Assembly: GCA_030673005.1 (NCBI GenBank)
Contig: DAOVFI010000058.1
Span: 1 to 10,363, forward strand
Direction of reading: 5' to 3'
Origin: Planctomycetales bacterium
Lineage (GTDB): Bacteria; Planctomycetota; Phycisphaerae; SM23-33
DNA length: 10,363 bases
The translations under genes were made by a program, and so were the position numbers. Positions within the stretch are counted from its first letter, which is position 1. Each line of letters starts with the position of its first letter. This document shows, piece after piece, positions 5,251 through 10,363 of the stretch. Under the pieces are notes generated by a model. That model searched no databases, was not told the DNA's origin, and was given only the letters and a program-made list of their open reading frames with translations.

Positions 5251-7182
5251 CTACTCATATTCATTCGGGTCAACTTCGGTATCGGAGGTCGGTTTTGTGC
5301 TTGTGTCCGCCTCGGGCAGACCGGTTTTCGGTAATGACGGTTCGGTGGTGTTTGTCTTTGGGGGTTTCGGCGCAGGACGGGTCGGCGCGACGGGCAGTGT
5401 TTTCGGGGTCGGGACTGGTTTAACGCTCGAAGGGACGCCACGCTCCGTAATCAACCAGGGAATGGCGCGGTGGCTTTGGCGGAAGTTGTATCGCCCGCCC
5501 CGGCTTTGATACTCCTTGCCCAATCGCTCGATCAGCGCTAAGTGTTCGGCGATAGCGGCCCGAGTCCCGCGAGAGGTTATTCTCCGGAAACCCAGCATGC
5601 CTTTTACCATGTACATGCCGAGTTGGGGCATCCGATGGATTGTCGAATCGACGCCTTTGGACTTCAGGAATCGCTTGATGTCCACGGCCTCCCGTCGGGT
5701 ACGTATGCCGCCCTGGATAACGAGGTAACTGTAACCGACCCGCCTCTTTTTGGCCACGGGTTGTGTGGTTGTTGCGGTCTTCGGCGACGGCTTGGTCGTC
5801 GGTTCGGGCTTCGGTTTCGGCGACGGTTCGGTCGTCGGTTCGGGTTTTGGCTTCGGCGCCGGTTTGGTTGTAGGCTCCGGCTTTGGTTTCGGCGCCGGTT
5901 TGGTCGTCGGTTCTGGCTTCGGCTTCGGCGCCGGTTTGATTACAGGTTCCGGTTCAGGTTTCGGCGCCGGTTTAGTTGTCGGTTCGGGTTTTGGTTTGGG
6001 TTTAGGTTTTGGTTTAGGTTTTGGTGGTGGAGGCGGCGCTGGGCGGATCACCACGATCTGCTCTGCCTCTATAAAGTATAGACCGAGCGCTTTGTCATAT
6101 CGAATCGGCGATCCGAGCACCTTGACGTGCGCCCCGACGTACCCGGCGAGATCCACTATACCTGTGGTGCACTGGACGTATGCGTGAACGAAGCGTTTGT
6201 CCGGATCGGTGAGGATATATTGCCTGGGTCCGGTCGCGCCGCCGGTGTACACCTCGCTGGCGGCAAGGATGCCTTCTTCGGCGTATGCCCTGGCGACCGT
6301 CGGGCGGGTCGTCGTAAGGTTCTGCTCCAGCCGGCGTCGATCTGCGGCGAGTTTGACCTGCCTGGCCCGTGCATCCTGTACGAGCGCCGCCACTTCGCGC
6401 AGGTCCCTGAGTAAATCAATTTCGCCCTGGATAAACTTGATTCTTTTCCTGACGTAAGGGGCGAGCGGGCTTCCGGCGGCGAGTTTGATCGCCCGGTATT
6501 TTTCGAGCAGGGCGGGAAGGTTCCTGGCTTCCCGCGGCTTCCTGAATTCGACTTCGAGCGCCTTTTCAGCGGCTATGAACGCCGCCATTGCGTCCTTCAA
6601 CAGGCCCGGTTGGGTTGTTGTTACGATCACACCACGGGTCGTCGCCCGCATTGTTGTCGTCGGGCGGGTCGGAAGCGTCGTTGCGGTCAAAGGCGATAGC
6701 CGGACGTACTGCGATGCAATCCACATGCACACGCCGGGCGGCGGGGCGATCTTGTAAAAATTCCCGCGCTCGCCGACGATGGCGACCTTATTGCCGGTAT
6801 GGAGTTTGGTCTGACGGTGATCGGAGTGGTCGAGATAGAGTTTCAGACCGCTGCCGGCGCGGACCCACACGTTTGTCCCCTTTACCGTGCCGACGTTGCC
6901 TTCGGCGCTGACGAATCGTTTGGATATGAGGCTGAAGCAGCCCGCCGGCGGGATGATTTTATACCATCGCCCGGCCTGGCCGACGACGCGGACTCTCGCC
7001 GGGTGCGACAGCATCATGCAGGGATAGAAGTTCAGGCCCGCACCGCAGCGCACATGTATGCGCGAACGGGTGACGGTCCCGGTGCGATATGCGGCGGCGG
7101 GGCGCGTCGTCTGGGCCGTCGCAGTCGCAGCCGCTATAGTCAATGCAGACAATGTCGTCAGAATCAGCCTTCTTCTAAGCAT
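5251..7182 (-). CDS. Secreted double-SH3b protein with Pro/Lys repeat and possible SPOR-like C-terminal region
   Basis: The 643-residue protein starts at ATG 7182, six bases after AAGGAG (7194-7189). It has a signal peptide (MLRRR, then a hydrophobic run to about residue 23, cut near ATA-Q). Two SH3b-like modules follow at about 33-94 and 97-163, both with Gly-Arg/Asn-x-Tyr-Lys-Ile-x-Pro-Pro cores; these usually bind peptidoglycan or peptides. After a Thr/Arg/Pro linker comes a helical region (195-290), then a beta-rich segment (300-380). A Pro/Lys tract (381-468) holds five 12-residue repeats of the KPAPKPKPEPTT type, a likely wall-spanning spacer. Residues 484-575 (YSYLVIQGGIRTRREAVDIK and onward) resemble a SPOR-type fold in their IQGGI/FLKSKG/VDSTIHR/YMVKG pattern, though I am unsure. 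The last 65 residues are Pro/Thr/Lys-rich. An envelope role is inferred; no enzymatic motif is seen. Confidence 0.8.
   Translation of the reverse strand: MLRRRLILTTLSALTIAAATATAQTTRPAAAYRTGTVTRSRIHVRCGAGLNFYPCMMLSHPARVRVVGQAGRWYKIIPPAGCFSLISKRFVSAEGNVGTVKGTNVWVRAGSGLKLYLDHSDHRQTKLHTGNKVAIVGERGNFYKIAPPPGVCMWIASQYVRLSPLTATTLPTRPTTTMRATTRGVIVTTTQPGLLKDAMAAFIAAEKALEVEFRKPREARNLPALLEKYRAIKLAAGSPLAPYVRKRIKFIQGEIDLLRDLREVAALVQDARARQVKLAADRRRLEQNLTTTRPTVARAYAEEGILAASEVYTGGATGPRQYILTDPDKRFVHAYVQCTTGIVDLAGYVGAHVKVLGSPIRYDKALGLYFIEAEQIVVIRPAPPPPPKPKPKPKPKPKPEPTTKPAPKPEPEPVIKPAPKPKPEPTTKPAPKPKPEPTTKPAPKPKPEPTTEPSPKPKPEPTTKPSPKTATTTQPVAKKRRVGYSYLVIQGGIRTRREAVDIKRFLKSKGVDSTIHRMPQLGMYMVKGMLGFRRITSRGTRAAIAEHLALIERLGKEYQSRGGRYNFRQSHRAIPWLITERGVPSSVKPVPTPKTLPVAPTRPAPKPPKTNTTEPSLPKTGLPEADTSTKPTSDTEVDPNEYE
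5794..5973 (-). repeat. Tandem 36-bp coding repeat (five 12-residue units)
   Basis: Within the SH3b gene, residues 404-463 are five consecutive 12-residue units of consensus KPAPKPKPEPTT, each 36 bp. Variants are EPVI at the end of the first unit and EPSP at the start of the last. A simpler run of Lys-Pro codons precedes it (about 5983-6042). The plus strand is correspondingly G/T-rich. Copy number is probably variable. Confidence 0.85.
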
Positions 7183-7218
7183 GATTTGCTCCTTTGCCAG
7201 GTTTTTCATGCTCCCCAA

Positions 7219-7247
7219 ACCGTATCATTCCCCGGATGCCCTGTCAA
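7219..7247 (-). promoter_or_regulatory. Promoter of the SH3b gene
   Basis: On the minus strand a perfect TTGACA (7247-7242) is followed after 17 bases by TACGGT (7224-7219). The TG two bases before it forms an extended -10. Transcription would start near 7212, giving a leader of about 30 bases before ATG 7182. This excludes the in-frame start at 7218, which would lie at or before the transcript end. Confidence 0.5.
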
Positions 7248-7285
7248 TAACCGCAATTTAACCATCATCGCCGTCTTCCCGGCGG

Positions 7286-7315
7286 TTGCTTTCAGTTCGG
7301 TCTGGCGGATATAGT
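7286..7315 (+). promoter_or_regulatory. Possible plus-strand promoter ahead of the HIT region
   Basis: TTGCTT (7286-7291) and TATAGT (7310-7315) are spaced by 18 bases. The -10 is good and the -35 keeps only TTG. It is divergent from the SH3b promoter. A transcript from here would run through the left repeat arm into the HIT gene and perhaps the dGTPase gene. Confidence 0.35.
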
Positions 7316-7336
7316 AACTGCGGAATTTAAGGAAAC

Positions 7337-7535
7337 GTAAGAGTTCAGCCATATGCTTCAAGAAAAGAGCAAGTCAGGCACACATAGTATTTATCACTCC
7401 GTCTGTTTGGAGTGAAAAATACTATGTCTTACCGGGTGGCACGGTCAAGCCGAACGCCTGCCTGCCGGCAGTGAGGCTTGGCCGTGATGACGCCCACCAC
7501 GGCCAAGTCTCCGACTTGACCGTGCCACCCGTCGC
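7337..7535 (+). repeat. Left arm of long inverted repeat flanking the HIT gene
   Basis: This 199-base arm is an inverted copy of 8265-8472. The outermost 39 bases are identical. The rest differs by scattered substitutions and a few short indels, including eight bases missing after 7471. Inside are a hairpin at 7383-7400/7409-7426 (17 of 18 paired) and a larger palindrome whose 16-base ends GGGTGGCACGGTCAAG (7434-7449) and their complement (7515-7530) are perfect. No coding capacity is evident. Confidence 0.9.
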
Positions 7536-7687
7536 GCCATCCGTTAGGAGCGGAGAAATGCAAAAAAATTCCAAAAGACTCGTCGGGGCGAAGCCGGATA
7601 CGGTTTGCTTCGCCGAGACAAGAGCCTGCCGTAGCCCGATGAATTGTTTTTCATTTTGTGTGCCTGACTTGCTCTTTTCTTAAAGCA
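7354..7687. repeat. Short inverted-repeat-bounded unit
   Basis: A 31-base sequence at 7354-7384 recurs inverted at 7657-7687 with one mismatch. It bounds a 334-base unit that includes most of the left long arm. The unit also contains an 8-bp hairpin GGCGAAGC/GCTTCGCC (7587-7594/7607-7614). The inverted ends resemble the terminal repeats of a small non-autonomous element. No transposase is encoded. Confidence 0.7.
7558..7683 (+). CDS. Possible 41-aa ORF inside the repeat unit, doubtful
   Basis: ATG 7558 follows a good ribosome site (AGGAG, 7546-7550) by seven bases and opens a 41-codon frame ending at TAA 7681-7683 inside the right 31-base terminal repeat. The product has four cysteines and no known motif. 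The frame is shaped by repeat sequence, so chance is the likeliest explanation. Confidence 0.15.
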   Translation: MQKNSKRLVGAKPDTVCFAETRACRSPMNCFSFCVPDLLFS

Positions 7688-7701
7688 TTCATTGCAATTG
7701 G

Positions 7702-8265
7702 GTGAATAGTTACGAGGAAACAAACGTTTTGAACGAACAATCGCAAAATACAGGAAAAAAGGCCAACATCCACGCACCGTGGCGGATTGAGTACATCAAT
7801 ATGCTCAACGACCGGCGGGACGGCTGCTTTATCTGCCGGGCGCGCGACGAAACCGACCGCGACGCCGAAAACCTCCTGCTGTGGCGGACGGAAAACTGCC
7901 TGGTGATGATGAACCGCTTCCCGTATTCGGCAGGGCATCTGCTTATCGCCCCGAACGAGCATGTCGGGGGTATGGAAGAGATGCCCGACAACGTGCTTCT
8001 GGAAATGATGGCGCTGTCGCGCGACACGCAGAGGCTCCTCGCCCATTCCATCAGGGCGGAAGGTTTTAATATAGGCATGAACATCGGTCGGTGCGCCGGG
8101 GCCGGCCTGCCGGGACACCTGCACATGCACGTCGTGCCGAGATGGAGCGGCGACACCAACTACATGGCCGTCATCGGCGACGTGCGAGTCGTCTCGCAGG
8201 CGCTGACGGAACTTTATGAACAACTGCGGGAAGCGTCCGCTGAATTGAATCTGCCCCGCGCGTAG
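7702..8265 (+). CDS. HIT-family hydrolase/phosphorylase (Ap4A phosphorylase-like)
   Basis: The protein has the histidine triad GHLHMHVVPRW (138-148, with His139, His141 and His143; His141-Met-His143 lies at the catalytic centre). Upstream it has the conserved APWRIEYI (25-32), a CFIC pair (Cys42/Cys45) that may bind zinc, and NRFPYSAGHLLIAP (71-84). APWR near the N-terminus and HxHxHVVPRW followed by GDTN fit the bacterial branch that includes mycobacterial Ap4A phosphorylase Rv2613c, so it likely cleaves dinucleoside polyphosphates or nucleoside phosphoramidates. The start is uncertain. GTG 7702 has no ribosome site; TTG 7729 has GAGG eleven bases upstream and would give 178 residues starting close to APWR. 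The stop TAG ends at 8265, the first base of the right repeat arm. The gene sits between two repeat arms and reads toward the dGTPase gene. Confidence 0.88.
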   Translation: MNSYEETNVLNEQSQNTGKKANIHAPWRIEYINMLNDRRDGCFICRARDETDRDAENLLLWRTENCLVMMNRFPYSAGHLLIAPNEHVGGMEEMPDNVLLEMMALSRDTQRLLAHSIRAEGFNIGMNIGRCAGAGLPGHLHMHVVPRWSGDTNYMAVIGDVRVVSQALTELYEQLREASAELNLPRA

Positions 8266-8472
8266 CGACGGGTGGCACGGTCAAGTCGAAGACTTGGCCG
8301 TGGTGGGCGCCATCACGGCCAAGCCTCACTGCCTGCCTGCCGGCAGGCAGGCGTTCGGCTTGACCGTGCCACCCGCGCAGGGGTAGTATTTATCACTCCA
8401 AACAACCGTAGTGATAAATACTATGTGTGGAAAGACTTGCTCTTTTCTTGAAGCATATGGCTGAACTCTTAC
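8265..8472 (-). repeat. Right arm of long inverted repeat flanking the HIT gene
   Basis: This 208-base arm is the inverted partner of 7337-7535. It holds a perfect 14-bp hairpin (8384-8397/8410-8423), perfect 16-base palindrome ends (8270-8285/8359-8374), and a perfect 22-base palindrome at 8331-8352, which is eight bases longer than its counterpart in the left arm. The arm fills nearly all of the 248-base gap between HIT and dGTPase. Beyond it only 8473-8513 remains before the next gene. Confidence 0.9.
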
Positions 8473-8513
8473 CTGGCGGATGACGGAATTCCCCACGATC
8501 AGGACAAATCACT

Positions 8514-9683
8514 TTGAAGACGCTTTTTGACCATCACGCACAACAGGAAGCCTTACTGGGGCCTTATGCCCTCCGCGCAGACGATGCCGGCGGGCGGGTC
8601 CATTCTGAAGATGAGCACCCTTACCGCACCTGCTACCAGCGCGACCGCGACCGGATCGTTCACTGTTCGGCCTTTCGCCGGCTGGACTATAAAACGCAGG
8701 TCTTCGTCCCGCACGAGCAGGACCACTACCGCACCCGCCTGACGCATACGTTGGAGGTCGCCCAGGTCGCCCGGACGCTGGCGCGGGCCTTGCGCGTCAA
8801 CGAGGACGCCGCCGAAGCCGTCGCACTGGCGCACGACCTGGGACATCCGCCTTTCGGACACGCCGGCGAAGAAGTGCTGAACGAACTGATGGCCGGTAAC
8901 GGAGGATTCGAACACAATCGCCAGAGCCTGCGGGTAGTCGATTACCTCGAACATCCGTATCCGGATTTCCGCGGGTTGAATCTCACCAACGCCGTCCGCC
9001 TGTGCCTCGCAAGGCACGAGACGCGATACGACAGTCCTCAAATCGAGGAGTTCGCCGACATTCCTTCGGCCCCGCTGGAAGGCCAGCTGGTCGATCTTGC
9101 CGACGAGATTGCATACACCTCTGCCGACCTGTCGGATGCGCTTGCCGCCAGGTGGATAACTCTGGAGCAACTGGGCGGTCTGGAGCTGTGGCGCCGGGCG
9201 TGGGGACTGGCCGAGCGGGCGATGCCCGAAGCGCGCGAGATTCACAAGCGTATCTGCGCCTGCCGATCCGTCATGAGTATCCTTACCGATGACGCCCTGG
9301 CCGAAACAGCTCGGAGACTCGACCTTCTCGTAACCGCTCGACGCCGAAAGGCGAACACGGCGGCCGCGCCGCTCCGCCCCGTCGATGTGCAGCAAAACCC
9401 GCAGCGGTGCGCCGCCTTCAGTAACGAATCGGCCGGAAATCTTGGGCAGTTGCAGCAGTTCCTTTTGGAAAACGTGTACCTGCACGCCGACGCCCGGCAA
9501 CGCCAAACCGACACCCGACTGGTTATAACGGAACTTTTCCGGACATACGAAGCCGACCCGTCCCTGCTGCCGAAACGATACTCGAATCGGATTGGCAACG
9601 ACGGGCTTTATCGCGTCATATGCGACTACATCGCCGGCATGACCGACCGCTTCTGCCGGAATATAAAGGATATAAAGGGATGA
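8514..9683 (+). CDS. dgt: dGTPase-like HD-domain dNTP triphosphohydrolase
   Basis: The enzyme should remove tripolyphosphate from dGTP or other dNTPs, acting in dNTP pool control. The 389-residue length and N-terminal pattern (EALLGPYALRADDAGGR, then RTCYQRDRDRIVHCSAFRRL at 38-57 and KTQVF) are characteristic of the family. Metal ligands of the HD domain are visible: His78 in RLTHTLEV, His107-Asp108 in LAHDLGHPPFGH, and Asp197 in LADEIAY. The C-terminal stretch 311-353 with NVYLHADARQ is also typical. The start is TTG 8514 with AGGA nine bases upstream; no ATG or GTG fits the frame near the conserved N-terminus. The last codons include a tandem 9-base duplication (9661-9678). The 3' end faces the sigma gene. 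The substrate is inferred from the family, since related HD enzymes differ in dNTP preference. Confidence 0.92.
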   Translation: MKTLFDHHAQQEALLGPYALRADDAGGRVHSEDEHPYRTCYQRDRDRIVHCSAFRRLDYKTQVFVPHEQDHYRTRLTHTLEVAQVARTLARALRVNEDAAEAVALAHDLGHPPFGHAGEEVLNELMAGNGGFEHNRQSLRVVDYLEHPYPDFRGLNLTNAVRLCLARHETRYDSPQIEEFADIPSAPLEGQLVDLADEIAYTSADLSDALAARWITLEQLGGLELWRRAWGLAERAMPEAREIHKRICACRSVMSILTDDALAETARRLDLLVTARRRKANTAAAPLRPVDVQQNPQRCAAFSNESAGNLGQLQQFLLENVYLHADARQRQTDTRLVITELFRTYEADPSLLPKRYSNRIGNDGLYRVICDYIAGMTDRFCRNIKDIKG

Positions 9684-9688
9684 TATAA

Positions 9689-9777
9689 ATACTACAGCGC
9701 AACTTATCCCAAATGATCGTTTTTCAGGCCCGAAGGGCCTAAAGGTCGATTACCTGAAATAAATTGCGCTGTAGTAT
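9689..9777. repeat. Palindromic element between convergent genes
   Basis: The ends are perfect 14-base inverted repeats, ATACTACAGCGCAA (9689-9702) and its complement (9764-9777). The centre holds a hairpin AGGCCC/GGGCCT (9726-9731/9735-9740) with loop TTCG on the minus strand, an extra-stable tetraloop. Neither hairpin is followed by a T-run. It starts six bases after the dGTPase stop and could also stop readthrough from either side. Confidence 0.75.
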
Positions 9778-9794
9778 AAAAAGGACATCTCCTT
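9778..9794 (-). terminator. Possible short terminator of the sigma gene
   Basis: On the minus strand AAGGA (9794-9790), loop GATG, and TCCTT (9785-9781) are followed by TTT (9780-9778). This is a small stem leading into a T-run, seven bases after the sigma stop. The stem is weak, so this is tentative. Confidence 0.3.
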
Positions 9795-9800
9795 GACTGC

Positions 9801-10363
9801 TTACAGCATGTCGTCGAGATGGACCTGGAGGCGGACCAACGCCTCTTTTTCCAGTTGGCGGACGCGTTCGCGCGTCAGGCCGATAAGTTCGCCCACTTCC
9901 TTGAACGTCCGTGGCGGACCTTCGGTATTGTCCAGCCTGAAGCGGTATATCAGGATATTCCGCTCGCGCTCAGGCAACCGCTCCAACAGTTTTTTAACGA
10001 TAACAGCGTTTGACTCATCCTCGAAGAGCGACTCGGGACCGCTGTTATCTGCGGGGATCATTTCCGCCAGTGTCTGTGGCTCGTCGGAAAGCATTTGCGT
10101 GGGGGCATTGACGGCAGTGATGCCCTGGTAAATCATTGCGGCTTTTTTGTGCGAGATATTGAGTTTTTTGGCAATTTCCTCGGTCGTGGGGGTCCGGTTC
10201 AGCTCTTCCTCCAGGTCCCTTACCGCTTTACGCCACTTGGTAACCTGCTGGGCCATGTAGTCGGGGATGTGAACCGGCTGGACGGCGTTTATCAACGCAC
10301 GCTTGATGGCCTGCTTTATCCACCATGCGGCGTACGTGCTGAAACGCACCCCCGCCTCGGGAT
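9801..10363 (-). CDS. RNA polymerase sigma-70 factor, partial (regions 2.4 to 4)
   Basis: This is the 3' part of a primary or group-2 sigma factor; the 5' part is beyond the window and no start is visible. The frame enters as PEAGVRFSTYAAWWIKQAIK, the region 2.4 helix that reads the -10 element (FSTYAAWWIK). Region 3 follows (about 26-85, with VHIPDYMAQQ and the helical stretch to KKLNIS). Region 4 runs from about 118, including LPERERNILIYRF and the helix-turn-helix TFKEVGELIGLTRERVRQLE (152-171) for the -35. It ends HLDDML at TAA 9801-9803. No region 1 can be assessed. The internal GTG at 10349 is not the start, because conserved residues precede it. The promoters seen here (TTGACA with TATCAT or TAAAGT) suit such a factor. 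Any link to the partner-switching operon is conjecture. Confidence 0.93.
   Translation of the reverse strand, partial: PEAGVRFSTYAAWWIKQAIKRALINAVQPVHIPDYMAQQVTKWRKAVRDLEEELNRTPTTEEIAKKLNISHKKAAMIYQGITAVNAPTQMLSDEPQTLAEMIPADNSGPESLFEDESNAVIVKKLLERLPERERNILIYRFRLDNTEGPPRTFKEVGELIGLTRERVRQLEKEALVRLQVHLDDML

Noticed and set aside
5794..5973. Possible CRISPR array
   Set aside because: The 36-bp periodicity is continuous coding repeat without spacers and encodes in-frame Pro/Lys units.
7544..7777. 77-codon minus-strand ORF in the repeat unit
   Set aside because: It lies mostly in inverted-repeat sequence and antisense to the HIT start; no domain is seen.
7651..8223. 190-codon minus-strand ORF opposite the HIT gene
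   Set aside because: It is a shadow of the HIT frame, which has the histidine triad and APWR motif.
7337..8472. Composite transposon carrying the HIT gene
   Set aside because: No transposase is encoded, the arms are not recognisable insertion sequences, and the flanking direct repeat does not abut the left arm.
8553..9506. 317-codon minus-strand ORF opposite the dGTPase gene
   Set aside because: It is a shadow of a gene with complete HD-domain ligands.
518..10363. A partner-switching pathway proved to control the sigma factor at the window end
   Set aside because: The genes are 8 kb apart in different transcription units, and the sigma factor looks like a primary type rather than a typical anti-sigma target.

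Overview
The window reads as a bacterial chromosome segment of moderately high GC, most likely from a planctomycete of the Phycisphaerae type. The grounds are indirect. The secreted protein on the minus strand (5251-7182) has the Thr/Arg/Pro and Lys/Pro low-complexity linkers often seen in that group. The RicT/PSP1 homologue carries a long basic tail. Most of the larger intergenic gaps hold palindromic repeats of kinds I associate with planctomycete genomes. No phage, plasmid or transposase gene was seen, and I could not run a search to confirm the taxon.

Layout. (1) 12-347: a small unrecognised protein. (2) 453-1785: a tight plus-strand operon of STAS protein, RsbW/SpoIIAB-type kinase and second STAS protein, behind a near-consensus promoter. 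It has the parts of a partner-switching circuit controlling a sigma factor. (3) 1933-2007: tRNA-His(GTG) with its own promoter-like sequence, then an AT-rich inverted repeat. (4) 2251-3693, minus: RicT-like PSP1 protein. (5) 3998-4741, plus: lipoprotein N-acetylmuramoyl-L-alanine amidase, divergent from ricT across a nested palindrome. (6) 4742-5250: terminator and a 183-bp multi-arm palindrome. (7) 5251-7182, minus: secreted double-SH3b protein with a Pro/Lys repeat and a possible SPOR-like C-terminal region. (8) 7337-8472: an inverted repeat with arms of about 200 bp bracketing a HIT-family gene (7702-8265). (9) 8514-9683, plus: dGTPase-like HD hydrolase. (10) 9801-10363, minus: the 3' part of a primary-type sigma-70 factor, cut by the window edge.

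Functional threads. The first operon and the last gene both concern sigma-factor control, but nothing shows they act on each other. The amidase and SH3b protein belong to the cell envelope. The HIT protein and dGTPase both act on nucleotides and run in the same direction, so they may be co-transcribed through the repeat arms.

The most unusual feature is repeat architecture. All five intergenic gaps from 2008 onward carry a palindromic or inverted-repeat element, while the first operon has none. The pair around the HIT gene is the standout: two near-identical arms in opposite orientation, with the right arm beginning on the last base of the HIT stop codon. It could be an invertible segment, a relic of two opposite insertions, or a transcript-folding device.
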